This document shows positions 62,411 through 64,000 of a DNA stretch of 64,000 nt, in pieces. How positions within the stretch are numbered: the first letter of the stretch is position 1; the number at the start of each line of letters is the position of its first letter. The notes below the pieces were generated by a model that saw nothing but the letters and a program-made list of their open reading frames with translations, ran no database searches and was not told the DNA's origin. A program made the position numbers and the translations under genes. This DNA is from [Clostridium] symbiosum (GTDB taxonomy: Bacteria; Bacillota; Clostridia; Lachnospirales; Lachnospiraceae). The stretch covers positions 4,024,001 through 4,088,000 of the forward strand of contig CP143946.1 in assembly GCA_036419695.1 (NCBI GenBank). The letters run 5' to 3'.

Positions 62411-63180
62411 GGGATTTAATTGAGATGCGAGGACGCCTCTGTAAGACGGCGGACGGGGGAGTGGGAGGGTGTGTATGAGTCTTCAGTCCCGGTTGGTAGA
62501 TTGTCGTGAGGGAGAATCCGGAGAAAAAAATTCCTGCGGGGACTCGCTCCCGCTGGTGAAGCGCGCAGCGGATGCTAAGCTCGGAAAAAGCATTCTCGCT
62601 AAGCACCGGCGGGCTTCAAGGTCCCCTTCGGAAAGTTTTTCTCCTCCTTCCCCGGGCAGGTTGTCGACGGGACTGAAGACTCAGCCAAGGAGATTGCCCC
62701 GTCCGCCGGCTTCAGGGGCTGACTGTCTCTTCCGTCAAGTGCGGAGGGAGGTCTTGTCGCGGCCACTATGTAGTCGTGAACCTTTTACCTTTTGAAGGTA
62801 TTTCGGATTGAATTCGAGGTAATGTAGTGGCAGCGACAATACCTCCCCCTTTGAAGGAATAAGAACAAATCAGCGGCCGCAGGCCGGGGTTCGGGATGGC
62901 GAAAACCTTCGCGTCTTCAGTCCCGTCGAAAACCTGCCCGGGGAAGGAAGGAGAAAACTTTCCGAAGGGGACCTTGGAATCCGCCGGTGCTTGATGAGGT
63001 TTTACCGAATCTAGCATCCGCTGCGTATTCCACAAGCGGGAGCGAGTCCCCGTAGGAATTTTTTCTCCTGGATTCCCCCTCACCACAACCTACAGCCCGG
63101 GACTGAAGACTCACAACCTCCCCTCACCATCCCGCCCCCCGGCCGTCCCGGCGGCGTTCTCATCTCCTCTCAAAAAATCC
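62411..63180. repeat. Composite giant-hairpin repeat, copy 6 (B-short centre-A/B chimera)
   Basis: Module B spans 62477-62682. The centre is shortened to about 60 bp. The second module (62911-63112) has A-type outer sequences (CGGGATGG pairing region and the GGCGGCGTTCTCAT end) but a B-type interior (GCCGGTGCTTGATG, CCGCTGCGTATTCC), so it is a recombinant. Its terminal repeat, read inverted, GGATTTTTTGAG continues to 63180 and forms the last codons and stop of the HAD gene. Confidence 0.88.
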
Positions 63181-63813
63181 CCCGGCCTCACCCAGATTCC
63201 CAATCACCCGGTAACATTTTGCCCTGAGCGCATCATCCGGCCACGTCAAATCCGGCACCATAACGGGAATACAGCCTGCGCGTGACGCCGCCTCAATCCC
63301 ATTTGAGCTGTCCTCGAAGACCATCGTTCTGCTGCAATCCGTGCCCAGGCACTCCGCCGTCCTGATGAAAATATCCGGCCACGGCTTTGCGTGCTCCACC
63401 TCGTCCCCGCAGACTATCACATTAAAATACTCCCGGATACCGGCGTTTTCCAGATTGGACAATGCCGTCTGCCGGCTGCTTCCGGTGGCGACGCCCATGG
63501 GGATTCTCTTATTTTTCAGAATTTCCAACAGCTGGTAAAGTCCCGGTTTGACCGGTATTCCCAGTTCTCTTATCCTGTCTTCGGCATATTTAAGCCGTAT
63601 CTGAAGAGCCTGCTCGTAGTCGAAATTCCCGCCGTAGCGCGCTTTGAATTTCCGTTTTGCATCCTCACGGTTGCAGCCCCTGATTCCGGCCACCATTTCT
63701 TCGCCGACAGGATATCCAAGTATCCTGCCGGCTTTTTTCCAGCCCTCCAGTCCGAGCCGTTCCGTGTCGAACATCAGGCCGTCCATATCAAATATTACGC
63801 CTTCTATTATCAT
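63160..63813 (-). CDS. HAD-superfamily hydrolase (beta-phosphoglucomutase/phosphatase-like)
   Basis: A 217-residue HAD phosphatase. Motif I FDMDGLMFDTERLG (catalytic Asp residues 9 and 11), motif II VATGSSRQTA, and motif III/IV FEDSSNGIEAASRAG are complete. The cap is helical as in the beta-phosphoglucomutase subgroup. Substrate is probably a sugar phosphate. It overlaps the upstream alcohol-dehydrogenase gene by ATGA. The last residues GFFERR and the TGA are encoded by the terminal repeat of hairpin copy 6, so the native C-terminus was probably altered. Confidence 0.9.
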   Translation of the reverse strand: MIIEGVIFDMDGLMFDTERLGLEGWKKAGRILGYPVGEEMVAGIRGCNREDAKRKFKARYGGNFDYEQALQIRLKYAEDRIRELGIPVKPGLYQLLEILKNKRIPMGVATGSSRQTALSNLENAGIREYFNVIVCGDEVEHAKPWPDIFIRTAECLGTDCSRTMVFEDSSNGIEAASRAGCIPVMVPDLTWPDDALRAKCYRVIGNLGEAGGFFERR

Positions 63814-64000
63814 AATAATGCTATCAGCTTCAGCCAGTCTCCCGGGCAGGCGTCCAGGTGGGCAATCGCCTCCGGCAGTTCCTCAAAGGAAACTGCTTTT
63901 GAAATGATGTTGGCCGCCGGAACCCTGCCGGAAGAAATCAGCTCTGCCGCCTCCACAAATTCCTTTGTCACTCCGGTCCGCGAACCGATAATCTGCAGCT
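63810..64000 (-). CDS. Zinc-type alcohol/polyol dehydrogenase, C-terminal end (partial)
   Basis: The last 62 codons of a medium-chain dehydrogenase-like protein (LQIIGSRTGVTKEFVEAAEL, then VSFEELPEAIAHL ending LKLIALL). The conserved IIGS and the FEELPEAI segment near the end fit sorbitol/zinc alcohol dehydrogenases. The cofactor and metal domains lie outside the window. Its TGA overlaps the HAD start codon, so the two genes are translationally coupled and may act on the same polyol. Confidence 0.75.
   Translation of the reverse strand, partial: LQIIGSRTGVTKEFVEAAELISSGRVPAANIISKAVSFEELPEAIAHLDACPGDWLKLIALL

Noticed and set aside
8268..63180. CRISPR array interpretation of the repeated GAGTCTTCAGTCCC words
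   Set aside because: The words are inverted pairs about 200 bp apart forming stems, not regularly spaced direct repeats with unique spacers, and no cas gene is present.

Overview
The window comes from a low-to-mid GC Gram-positive anaerobe. It is most likely a gut Lachnospiraceae (Clostridium symbiosum / clostridioforme / Hungatella type). This is inferred from strong AGGAGG ribosome binding sites, many lipoprotein sugar-binding proteins, YesMN-type two-component regulation, a HrcA/CIRCE-controlled groESL operon, IclR/RpiR/DeoR regulators and a split transketolase. No rRNA, tRNA or CRISPR array was seen.

Layout. 1-6.7 kb: a minus-strand carbohydrate operon (DeoR regulator, BtpA/SgcQ-like protein, SIS isomerase, NagB-like protein, FGGY kinase, binding lipoprotein, and an ABC ATPase that runs off the left edge). 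7.0-8.3 kb: a phage-like pair, an ASCH/PUA-like protein and a DUF5131 protein. 9.2-13.5 kb: a four-gene operon that reads as a route from 2-amino-thiazoline-4-carboxylate through N-carbamoyl-cysteine to cysteine and then sulfide. 14.6-19.1 kb: IclR regulator, groESL, a small acidic membrane protein and a second IclR regulator. 19.2-23.1 kb: TetR regulator, amino-acid permease and a divergent cupin-flavin-ferredoxin fusion, with paired palindromic operators. 23.1-24.9 kb: a putative invertible DNA switch next to a tyrosine recombinase. 25.3-34.0 kb: an ABC importer with an unusually large binding protein, an HlyD/MacA-like adaptor and a stand-alone MacB-core-like protein, facing an OmpR/EnvZ-type two-component system. 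34.1-36.2 kb: methyltransferase, ATPase and a broken Rpn nuclease. 37.4-43.4 kb: BCCT transporter, nitrilase-family amidase, an alpha/beta hydrolase lacking its nucleophile, RpiR regulator and a DUF6282-like metal hydrolase. 44.8-62.3 kb: a long minus-strand L-arabinose/pentose locus (YesN-YesM, four-gene sugar ABC importer, araA, araB, araD, transaldolase, split transketolase). 63.2-64 kb: HAD phosphatase and the end of a zinc alcohol dehydrogenase.

The most striking content is not coding. Six copies of a composite repeat of about 0.6-0.9 kb lie between these blocks (8268-9161, 13606-14495, 36527-37385, 43609-44246, 47461-48043 plus 49861-50181, 62411-63180). Each complete copy has terminal inverted repeats, two very long hairpin modules facing each other, conserved inner inverted motifs and a variable centre. 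Base changes between modules are compensated in the stems. Several copies begin exactly at the stop codon of a neighbouring gene, and one supplies the last codons and stop of the HAD gene. I do not recognise the family.

One copy is split by an IS110-family element with CT at both junctions. Its 430-bp left non-coding end has a terminator, an extended -10 promoter and an internal-loop hairpin whose two loop strands match the two sides of the insertion site. That is the expected architecture of a bridge RNA programmed for this repeat.
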